This document shows positions 1-6,008 of a DNA stretch of 19,044 bases, piece by piece. The stretch covers positions 1 to 19,044 of the forward strand of contig CANMXH010000017.1 of NCBI GenBank assembly GCA_947501315.1, read 5' to 3'. Both the position numbers and the translations under genes were made by a program. Positions within the stretch are counted from its first letter, which is position 1. Every line of letters starts with the position of its first letter. The DNA comes from Caulobacteraceae bacterium. Lineage in GTDB: Bacteria > Pseudomonadota > Alphaproteobacteria > Caulobacterales > Caulobacteraceae. The notes beneath the pieces were generated by a model. It did not search any database, was not told where the DNA came from, and was given only the letters and a program-made list of their open reading frames with translations.

Positions 1-594
1 GCCGGTATCGCCTTCCTGTTTGCCCCTGCCTATCACGGGGCCATGCGCCACGTCGGGCCGGTGCGGGCCGAGATCGGCTTCCGCACCGTCTTCAACCTTC
101 TTGGGCCGCTGTCCAATCCGGCCGGTGCCAGACGTCAGGTCATGGGCGTTTACGACCCCCGCCTGCTGGAGCCCTTGGCCGAGGTGCTGGGCCGTCTTGG
201 TGCCACCCGCGCCTGGACCGTCCACGGCCAGGGCCTCGACGAGCTGACCACCACGGGCGAGACCGAGGTGGCGGAATGGAAGGACGGTGCCGTCCGCCGC
301 TTCACCGTGACGCCCGAGGACGCCGGCCTGCCCCGTGCGGATCTCGCGGCCCTGCGCGGCGGTGATGCGGAAGAAAACGCCGCCGCCCTCCGCGCGCTGC
401 TTGACGGGTCAACCGGGGCCTATCGCGACATCGTCCTGCTAAACGCCGCCGCCGCCCTCGTCGTGGCGGACCGCGCCGCCGATCTGGCCGAGGGCGCGGC
501 CATGGCGGCCTCGGTCATCGACGACGGACGCGCGGCCAAGGCCCTCGTCGATCTGGTCGAAGCGACGAATGCCGAAATCGAGACCCCGGAATGA
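1..594 (+). CDS. trpD: Anthranilate phosphoribosyltransferase, 3' part (5' end outside window)
   Basis: TrpD transfers the phosphoribosyl group of PRPP to anthranilate, the second step of tryptophan synthesis in the cytoplasm. The frame is open from base 1, so the gene starts upstream; 197 codons are visible of the usual 340 or so, ending in TGA at 592-594. The visible part begins with AGIAFLFAPAYHGAMRHVGP and carries the family segment RTVFNLLGPLSNPAGA, followed by the VHGQGLDEL stretch, all typical of the TrpD catalytic domain. The N-terminal helical domain and the GTGGD PRPP loop must lie to the left. trpC follows in the same direction after a 193-bp gap filled by a repeat. Identity is secure; the start cannot be judged. 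Confidence 0.96.
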   Translation, partial: AGIAFLFAPAYHGAMRHVGPVRAEIGFRTVFNLLGPLSNPAGARRQVMGVYDPRLLEPLAEVLGRLGATRAWTVHGQGLDELTTTGETEVAEWKDGAVRRFTVTPEDAGLPRADLAALRGGDAEENAAALRALLDGSTGAYRDIVLLNAAAALVVADRAADLAEGAAMAASVIDDGRAAKALVDLVEATNAEIETPE

Positions 595-609
595 GGACGC
601 AAACACGAG

Positions 610-768
610 CCCTTCCCCTCGACGGGGAAGGGTTGGGATGGGGTGCAGGCAGGATGTCTCGGGAAGAACTCCGATGGGCGCTGTCGGCCGCCAAGGTGCC
701 TTTCGCATCCAATCCTTCTGCAGCCTGCCACCACCCCATCCCCGACCCTTCCCCATCGAGGGGAAGGG
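610..768. repeat. Inverted pair of palindromic repeats (REP/BIME-like) between trpD and trpC
   Basis: Each arm opens with a hairpin of 9-bp stem CCCTTCCCC/GGGGAAGGG around a 5-nt loop: 610-632 (loop TCGAC) and 746-768 (loop ATCGA). Next to each hairpin is a G-rich tail, roughly TGGGATGGGGTG(N)GGCAGG, at 633-653 on the + strand and in reverse complement at 724-745. The two arms of about 45 bp are near-identical inverted copies separated by about 70 bp of unrelated sequence. This layout, two palindromic units in opposite orientation between genes, is that of REP/BIME elements; similar GC-rich units are common in Caulobacterales genomes from my recollection. In RNA the arms could form local hairpins or one long stem between trpD and trpC. 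No function can be read from the sequence. Confidence 0.8.
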
Positions 769-787
769 AGCGCACGCCGGGCACCGT

Positions 788-1582
788 ATGATGAGCGACG
801 TTCTCGCCGGCATCGCGGCCTACAAACGTCTCGAGGTCGACACTCGCAAGGCCGCTACCTCGCAGGACGCGATCGAGGGTCTGGCCCGCCTCGCCTCGGC
901 CCCACGCGGCTTCCGGGCTGCGCTGGTGCAACAAGGCGCCCGGACTGGCCGCCCCGCATTGATCGCCGAGATCAAGAAAGCCAGCCCCTCCAAGGGCCTG
1001 ATCCGCGCCGATTTTGACCCGCCCGCACTCGCCCGCGCCTATGAGCGCGGAGGGGCGTCCTGCCTGTCGGTCCTGACCGACGGGCCCAGCTTCCAGGGCG
1101 ACGACGCCTTCCTTGCCGCCGCCCGCGACGCCGTCGCCCTGCCCTGCCTGCGCAAGGATTTCCTCGTCGATCCCTGGCAGGTGGCAGAAAGCCGGGCCCT
1201 GGGCGCCGACTGCATCCTGATCATCCTCGCCATGATCGACGACGCCCTCGCGGCCGACCTTCTGTCTGAGGCGTGCCGGTTCGGCATGGACGCCCTGATC
1301 GAGACCCACGACGAGGCCGAGATGGCCCGCGCCTGCGAGCTGGGCGGCGATCTGGTCGGCATCAACAACCGCTCCCTGCGGACCTTCGAGGTCGATCTGG
1401 CCGTCACCGAACGGCTAGCCCCACACGCCCCTCCCGGGGCTTTGCTGGTCGCCGAGAGCGGCATCTTCACCCCGGCCGACGTCCAGCTTGTTTCAGACGC
1501 CCATGCGCAGGCCGTGCTCGTCGGGGAGAGCCTGATGCGGCAGCCCGACGTCGAGGCGGCGACGCGGGCCTTGCTCCGGTAA
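788..1582 (+). CDS. trpC: Indole-3-glycerol phosphate synthase
   Basis: TrpC closes the ring of carboxyphenylamino-deoxyribulose phosphate to indole-3-glycerol phosphate, the fourth step of tryptophan synthesis. The 264-residue protein is a single TIM barrel without a fused TrpF domain. Visible family segments are AEIKKASPSKG (catalytic Glu61 and Lys63), LRKDFLVD (Lys123), ALIETHDE (Glu172), GINNRSL (about 191-197), VAESGI and VLVGESLM. The frame stays open upstream to base 569 through the repeat, but homology starts only at MMSDVLAGIAAYKR, so I take the ATG at 788; the adjacent ATG at 791 is equally possible. No good ribosome binding site precedes it: the nearest purine run, GGGGAAGGGAG, belongs to the right repeat arm and lies about 18 bases away. 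It probably shares a transcript with trpD. Confidence 0.96.
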   Translation: MMSDVLAGIAAYKRLEVDTRKAATSQDAIEGLARLASAPRGFRAALVQQGARTGRPALIAEIKKASPSKGLIRADFDPPALARAYERGGASCLSVLTDGPSFQGDDAFLAAARDAVALPCLRKDFLVDPWQVAESRALGADCILIILAMIDDALAADLLSEACRFGMDALIETHDEAEMARACELGGDLVGINNRSLRTFEVDLAVTERLAPHAPPGALLVAESGIFTPADVQLVSDAHAQAVLVGESLMRQPDVEAATRALLR

Positions 1583-1596
1583 CCAGACCTTAACCG

Positions 1597-1611
1597 GAAC
1601 AGCACAGGAAC
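1597..1611 (-). promoter_or_regulatory. LexA box upstream of lexA, distal copy (minus orientation)
   Basis: The + strand reads GAAC-AGCACAG-GAAC, which is GTTC-CTGTGCT-GTTC on the - strand. This matches the alphaproteobacterial LexA operator, a direct repeat GTTC-N7-GTTC. It lies 14 bp after the trpC stop and 66 bp before the lexA start, in the opposite orientation to the proximal box. Confidence 0.72.
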
Positions 1612-1617
1612 ATCCTG

Positions 1618-1646
1618 TGGACGTTTGCGGTTTGTTCTGCTAGCGT
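1618..1646 (+). promoter_or_regulatory. Possible housekeeping promoter of lexA
   Basis: TGGACG at 1618-1623 resembles the Caulobacter housekeeping -35 consensus TTGACGS, and GCTAGCGT at 1639-1646 partly resembles the -10 consensus GCTANAWC, with about 15 bases between them. The -10 lies inside the proximal LexA box, as expected for a repressed promoter. The match is partial and no transcription start data exist, so this is a suggestion. Confidence 0.35.
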
Positions 1647-1648
1647 TC
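1634..1648 (+). promoter_or_regulatory. LexA box upstream of lexA, proximal copy
   Basis: The sequence is GTTC-TGCTAGC-GTTC, an exact alphaproteobacterial SOS box (GTTC-N7-GTTC), ending 29 bp before the lexA start codon. Position and exact fit imply that LexA represses its own gene here, as in most bacteria that carry LexA. It overlaps a candidate -10 element at 1639-1646. Confidence 0.88.
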
Positions 1649-1677
1649 CAGCAACGGGATTCGTCTTCGAGGTCGCC

Positions 1678-2370
1678 ATGCTCACGCGCAAACAGCACGA
1701 ACTGCTGATGTTCATCCATGAACGCATCAAGGAGACCGGCGTCTCCCCCTCGTTCGACGAGATGAAGGAGGCGCTCGATCTGGCCTCAAAATCCGGCATT
1801 CACCGGCTGATCACGGCGCTGGAAGAGCGCGGCTTCATCCGCCGTCTGGCCCACCGTGCGCGGGCCCTGGAAGTAACCAAAATGCCGGACCAGGCGACCG
1901 CAGGCGCGCCGCGTGGTCGGGCGGGCTTTGCGCCCTCGGTCATCGAGGGCGGCGGGCGGCCCATGGCCGCCGAACCGGCCAATGACACCCGCGAACTGTC
2001 CTTGATGGGCAAGATCGCTGCGGGCACCCCCATCGCCGCCATCGAACACGAAACCGCCCGCTATCCGGTGCCCGAGGCCATGCTGGGGGCCGGCGAACAC
2101 TATCTGCTCGAGATCGAGGGCGACTCCATGATCGAGGCCGGCATCCTCAACGGCGATCTCGTGATCATCAAATCAACCGATACCGCCACCTCGGGCGAGA
2201 TCGTCGTGGCGCTGGTCGAGGGCGAGGAAGCCACCCTCAAACGCCTGCGCAAGAAGGGGGCCTCGATCGCGCTGGAGCCGGCCAACCGCAACTACGAGAC
2301 CCGCATCTTCGGCCCCGATCAGGTCGAGGTCCAGGGCAAGCTGGTCGGCCTCATCCGCCGCTATCACTGA
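1678..2370 (+). CDS. lexA: LexA repressor, SOS regulator with self-cleaving S24 peptidase domain
   Basis: LexA represses DNA-damage genes and is inactivated when RecA filaments trigger its self-cleavage. The 230-residue protein has an N-terminal winged helix (about 1-65, starting MLTRKQHELLMFIHERI), a linker of about 40 residues longer than in E. coli LexA, and a C-terminal S24 domain. The cleavage bond is Ala115-Gly116 in KIAAGTPI; the catalytic pair is Ser150 (IEGDSMIEAG) and Lys188 (ATLKRL). GAGG at 1669-1672, five bases before the ATG, is the ribosome binding site. Two LexA boxes precede the gene. The 3' end overlaps the convergent comEC by 20 bp. In many alphaproteobacteria moaC and moeA sit between trpC and lexA; here they are absent and lexA follows trpC by 95 bp. 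Confidence 0.98.
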   Translation: MLTRKQHELLMFIHERIKETGVSPSFDEMKEALDLASKSGIHRLITALEERGFIRRLAHRARALEVTKMPDQATAGAPRGRAGFAPSVIEGGGRPMAAEPANDTRELSLMGKIAAGTPIAAIEHETARYPVPEAMLGAGEHYLLEIEGDSMIEAGILNGDLVIIKSTDTATSGEIVVALVEGEEATLKRLRKKGASIALEPANRNYETRIFGPDQVEVQGKLVGLIRRYH

Positions 2371-4519
2371 GCTCGGGGTCGCCACCCCGGCTCCAGGGCC
2401 GGTCGCCGCGCACCTCCGCCGCCCAGACTGCGCGCCAGCGGTTCTCTGACACCCGCCCGACCCGCCACAGCTCAACCGCCCCGCCGCGCGCGTGGTCGGT
2501 TCCGTCGAGCACCAGTCGCCCCGTGCATGAGGGCGGCAGCACTGCCACACTCGCCCGTACACTGACCACCGGCGCGGACCGGCACAGGGCGTCAATCTCG
2601 TCCGGCGACGGCGCACGACGGCCCCACCACATCGCCAACGGCCCCGCACCGGGCTCGGTCGGTGCACACGAGAACCGCGTGCAGGCCCAGCCGTCCACCG
2701 CTCGCTCCGCCGGCTCAAGGCCCCTCCGACGGGTCCATACATCCACCGCAAACTGCCGCACGGCCGGTCGCATCACCACGGCCTGACCCGCCTCGACAAA
2801 GGCGGCATTGGTCCCGCCGTCACCGATCCACAGGTCCGGCACAGGCGCGCGCGGCCACAGCATGACCGCGGCAGCCAAGGGCAGCCCCAGCCACCGCAGC
2901 GGTCCGCGCCACAGGCAGCAGAACAGCACCCCGAGAAACGCGATCGGCAAGACGAAGTCCGGCGCGCTGGCCACCGTCCGGACCGCGCCCGGGAGGCCAG
3001 CAACCCATTCGCCTACGGCCAGCATCATCCCGATCCCCTGCCCTGCCAGCCAAAGGAAGGGTGCCCCCAGTCCCATCGGCTCCAGCAAGGCCCCCAGCGC
3101 CAGCGCCGGCATGATCAGGAAGTCCGACAGCGGTGCCGTCGCCAGATTGGCCCCGAGCCCGTACATGGCGGTCCGGTTGAAATGCTGCATGGCAAAAGGC
3201 CCGGTCGCCGCCCCCGCCACGAGGCTGGCCATGATCGCCATGCCCAGCCAGGCCCCGACCCGCTGTACCAGCAGGATCGGCCAGGGCGCGGAGATCTCGC
3301 GCGGTCGGACCGGCCAGGCCTCGACCAGGGCCACCAGCGCCGCCGTTGCCGCGAACGACATCTGGAAGCCTGGCGTGACGATGGCCTCGGGCTGAAGCAG
3401 CAGAACCGCAAAGGCCGCCACCGCCAGGGCATGCATGGTGATGGCCGGCCGGTCCAGCAGGATGGCCAGAAAGGCAATGGAAGCCGTGATCGCCGCCCGC
3501 TCGGCCGGCGGCGGGTGCCCCGAGATGATGAGATAGGTCCCCACCGCCAGCAGTCCCGCCCAGGCCGCCACCTTCTTGCCCGGGACCCGAAGCGCCAGCC
3601 AGGGCCATGCCGCTACCAGCAGACGTACCAGAAAGAAGCTGAAGCCCCCGACCACCGCCATATGCAGACCCGAGATCGACAGGATGTGCGCCAGGCCGGA
3701 ATCGCGCATGGCGTCGACCTGTTCGGGGTCCAGCCAGGCTTCATGGCCCGTGGTCATGGCCGCAGCGACCCCGCCGGTCCGTTCCCCCAGCCGCGCCACG
3801 ATCCGCTTGGCAAGGTCATAACGCAGTCCGTTGACCGCCATGGCCGCCCGGACCTTCCAGGGCGGCGGCGACAGATAGGCCGACCGGGTCTCCCCGAGCG
3901 AAAAGGCCACGCCGCCCATGCTCTGGAAATACGCATTGCGGCCGAAGTCATAGGCCCCCGGGCTGGCCGGAGCCGGGGGCGGGTTGAGCAGGGCAAACAG
4001 CCGGATCGCCTCACCCGGCTCGGGTGCAACGCCCTGCACCGTGGCCCTGAGGCGGGTCGGTGTATCCTCCGGTGCCAGCCCCTCGATGCGGACCGGCGCG
4101 ATCACCACCCGCGGCCCGGCATCGCCCGGGCTGTCGACATCAACGACCCAGCCCTCGACCACCGTCGGCTCGGCCATCGCGAGTGCAATCGGCGCCGCTA
4201 CCGCGTCGGCCCTTAGCTTGGCCACCGCCATCCCCAGGGCGAAACAGGCCAGCAGCATCAGCGGCAGGGTCAGGACCCGCGCCCAGGCCATCCGACGCGC
4301 CCACAGCCACAAGGCGGCGGCCACCATCGCCCCGATGATCAACGGCGAGGTGGCGGGTTCAGACTTGAACGCGAAATAGACGGCGCAGCCGCCGCCGAAA
4401 GCCACCGGAGCCCAAAGTCGCCAGCGCAGCGTCTGGGCCGCGACCTGCGCGCCCAGGAAAAGCCGGGCGCGTTCACCGAGGCTGGGATTTGCCGATGCCG
4501 GCGTTATAACGCCGGCCAT
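2351..4519 (-). CDS. comEC: ComEC/Rec2-family DNA uptake membrane protein, without a metallo-beta-lactamase active site
   Basis: ComEC forms the inner-membrane channel that passes single-stranded DNA in natural transformation. The 722-residue protein has an N-terminal membrane and soluble part (about 35-215, DUF4131-like) and a Competence domain with many hydrophobic segments (about 250-555), holding SISGLHM at 281-287 and TPGFQMSFAATAAL near 382-394. The C-terminal 160 residues after WPRAPVPDLWIGDGG contain no HxHxDH motif, so the nuclease-like lactamase domain of full-length ComEC is missing or decayed. The start at 4519 is the last Met before the hydrophobic region; a longer frame reaches 4618 but would run further into gltX. 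The 3' end overlaps lexA by 20 bp. No other competence gene is in view, so a role in uptake is inferred from family only. Confidence 0.9.
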   Translation of the reverse strand: MAGVITPASANPSLGERARLFLGAQVAAQTLRWRLWAPVAFGGGCAVYFAFKSEPATSPLIIGAMVAAALWLWARRMAWARVLTLPLMLLACFALGMAVAKLRADAVAAPIALAMAEPTVVEGWVVDVDSPGDAGPRVVIAPVRIEGLAPEDTPTRLRATVQGVAPEPGEAIRLFALLNPPPAPASPGAYDFGRNAYFQSMGGVAFSLGETRSAYLSPPPWKVRAAMAVNGLRYDLAKRIVARLGERTGGVAAAMTTGHEAWLDPEQVDAMRDSGLAHILSISGLHMAVVGGFSFFLVRLLVAAWPWLALRVPGKKVAAWAGLLAVGTYLIISGHPPPAERAAITASIAFLAILLDRPAITMHALAVAAFAVLLLQPEAIVTPGFQMSFAATAALVALVEAWPVRPREISAPWPILLVQRVGAWLGMAIMASLVAGAATGPFAMQHFNRTAMYGLGANLATAPLSDFLIMPALALGALLEPMGLGAPFLWLAGQGIGMMLAVGEWVAGLPGAVRTVASAPDFVLPIAFLGVLFCCLWRGPLRWLGLPLAAAVMLWPRAPVPDLWIGDGGTNAAFVEAGQAVVMRPAVRQFAVDVWTRRRGLEPAERAVDGWACTRFSCAPTEPGAGPLAMWWGRRAPSPDEIDALCRSAPVVSVRASVAVLPPSCTGRLVLDGTDHARGGAVELWRVGRVSENRWRAVWAAEVRGDRPWSRGGDPELSDSGG
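2374..2389. terminator. Short hairpin just after the lexA stop, possible weak terminator
   Basis: CGGGGT (2374-2379) and ACCCCG (2384-2389) form a perfect 6-bp stem with a CGCC loop, starting 4 bp after the lexA stop codon and lying inside the 3' coding end of comEC. There is no run of T on either side, so it is not a canonical intrinsic terminator. It may slow or end lexA transcription, or be chance in GC-rich sequence. Confidence 0.25.
4497..4516. promoter_or_regulatory. Perfect 20-bp palindrome at the comEC/gltX divergent start; possible promoter or operator
   Basis: GCCGGCGTTA is followed directly by its exact reverse complement, giving a perfect palindrome that ends one base before the gltX ATG and covers early codons of comEC. 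Its centre, GTTATAAC (4503-4510), fits the Caulobacter -10 consensus GCTANAWC at seven of eight positions. If used as a -10 for gltX, transcription would begin at or within a base or two of the ATG, giving a leaderless mRNA. A convincing -35 was not found. It could instead be an operator for a dimeric regulator. Confidence 0.45.
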
Positions 4520-5942
4520 GACATCCCCCTCCGACTCCGCTCCCGCTGTCGTCACGCGCTTTGCCCCCTCGCCGACAGGGTCCCTGCACATCGGCGGAGC
4601 CCGCACGGCCCTATTCAACTATTTGTATGCCAAGGGACGCAACGGAAAGTTTCTTGTGCGGGTCGAGGACACGGACCGCGAGCGCTCCACCGACGCGGCC
4701 GTGAAAGCCATTTTCGACGGTCTGAGCTGGCTGGAACTGATCGCCGACGAGGAGCCGGTGTTCCAGCACAGCCGCGCCGACCGTCACCGTGCGGTGGTCA
4801 ACGAACTGCTGGAGCGCGGCGGGGCCTATCGCGACTTCACCTCGGCCGAAGAGACCGGACGCCTGCGCGATCTGGCCAAGGCCGAGCGCCGCACCTTCGA
4901 GTCGCCGTGGCGCGACCGCGAGCCGACCGTTGACGACCTGGGCCAGCCCCATGTCGTGCGCTTTCGCCGCCCCCTGCCCGGCAAGGTCACGGTCGAGGAC
5001 GAGGCCCAGGGCACGGTCAGCTGGTCCAATGACGACCTCGACGACCTTGTCCTGCTTCGCAGCGACGGAGCCCCGACCTACAATCTGGCTGTGGTGGTGG
5101 ATGATCACGACATGGGTGTCACCCATGTGATCCGGGGCGACGACCACCTGAACAACGCCGCCCGCCAGAGCCTGATCTATGACGCCCTTGGCTGGACCCG
5201 GCCCGTCTTCGCCCACATCCCGCTGATCCACGGGCCCGATGGTGCCAAACTGTCAAAGCGGCACGGGGCCCAGGCGGTGCATGAATACGCCGAGATGGGC
5301 TATCTGCCCGAGGCCATGCGCAACTATCTGGCTCGGCTGGGGTGGGCTCATGGCGACGAGGAACTGTTCAGCGACGCCCAGGCGCGCGAGTGGTTCGACC
5401 TGACCGGCGTGGGCAAGGCCCCGGCCCGACTGGACTTCGACAAGCTGGCTCACGTCAACGCCCACTGGATCCGTCTGGCCGATGACATGCGGCTGGCCAG
5501 GATGACGCTGGAAGTGCACCTGGCTCGCGGCCATACCCTTCGTCCGGACGATGAGGCCCGACTGCTCCGCGCAATCCCCTACATCAAGGATCGCGCGAAG
5601 ACCCTGCTGGAACTGGCCGACCAGACCGCCTTCGCCCTCAAGGTTCGGCCCCTGGCAATCTTTGAAAAAGCTCTCCCGATGCTGACGGGAGAATCAGGCG
5701 AGCGAATCGGACGTCTCCGCGACCGGCTCAGACTGTTCGCCAGCTGGGATGTCTTCGCCCTCGAGGCCGAACTGAAGGTTTTCGCAGAGGAGGAGACCGT
5801 CGGCTTCGGCAAGATCGGCCCTGCCGTGCGTGCAGCGCTGACGGGAGACGGGGTTTCGCCCGACATTGCAAAGACTTTGGCAGCTTTGGGGCGGGAAGAA
5901 AGCCTCGGGCGCTTGGATGATGCGCTGCAACAGACTATCTGA
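4518..5942 (+). CDS. gltX: Glutamyl-tRNA synthetase
   Basis: This cytoplasmic class I synthetase charges tRNA-Glu with glutamate; in alphaproteobacteria without GlnRS such enzymes also feed Glu-tRNA-Gln to the GatCAB amidotransferase. The 474-residue length is normal. The Rossmann-fold catalytic domain opens with VVTRFAPSPTGSLHIGGART, holding the HIGH-type motif at 24-27, and the KMSKS-type loop is KLSKRHGA at 244-251. The all-helical anticodon-binding half follows. In the region where many GluRS carry a zinc-binding CxC pair the sequence is AYRDFTSAEE, so zinc is probably absent. The ATG at 4518 is the only usable start, because a stop at 4506-4508 closes the frame upstream; it shares CATG with the comEC start. 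No ribosome binding site is obvious, consistent with a leaderless message. gltA follows after 66 bp. Confidence 0.97.
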   Translation: MTSPSDSAPAVVTRFAPSPTGSLHIGGARTALFNYLYAKGRNGKFLVRVEDTDRERSTDAAVKAIFDGLSWLELIADEEPVFQHSRADRHRAVVNELLERGGAYRDFTSAEETGRLRDLAKAERRTFESPWRDREPTVDDLGQPHVVRFRRPLPGKVTVEDEAQGTVSWSNDDLDDLVLLRSDGAPTYNLAVVVDDHDMGVTHVIRGDDHLNNAARQSLIYDALGWTRPVFAHIPLIHGPDGAKLSKRHGAQAVHEYAEMGYLPEAMRNYLARLGWAHGDEELFSDAQAREWFDLTGVGKAPARLDFDKLAHVNAHWIRLADDMRLARMTLEVHLARGHTLRPDDEARLLRAIPYIKDRAKTLLELADQTAFALKVRPLAIFEKALPMLTGESGERIGRLRDRLRLFASWDVFALEAELKVFAEEETVGFGKIGPAVRAALTGDGVSPDIAKTLAALGREESLGRLDDALQQTI

Positions 5943-6008
5943 CATCTACACACGGATCACGACCCGACGCCTCCCCGCCGGGCCCTGCACCTTCACCATG
6001 GGGCTGAC

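Noticed and set aside
569..787. N-terminal extension of TrpC through the repeat, starting inside trpD
   Set aside because: The extension is translated palindromic repeat and overlaps the trpD end; homology to TrpC begins only at the ATG at 788.
3182..4216. Open frame of 344 codons on the + strand opposite comEC
   Set aside because: Rich in Arg, Gly, His and Pro without hydrophobic core or motif; a typical shadow of the comEC coding strand.
4503..4510. Use of the palindromic GTTATAAC as a -10 for comEC as well as gltX
   Set aside because: On the - strand it would start transcription near 4496, downstream of the comEC ATG at 4519, so it could not give the full protein.
4520..4618. Longer comEC start at 4618
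   Set aside because: It would add 33 polar residues antisense to the conserved gltX N-terminus; the Met at 4519 is closest to the family start.
5943..6008. Terminator or promoter in the gltX-gltA gap
   Set aside because: No stable inverted repeat with T-run and no convincing -35/-10 pair could be found in these 66 bases.
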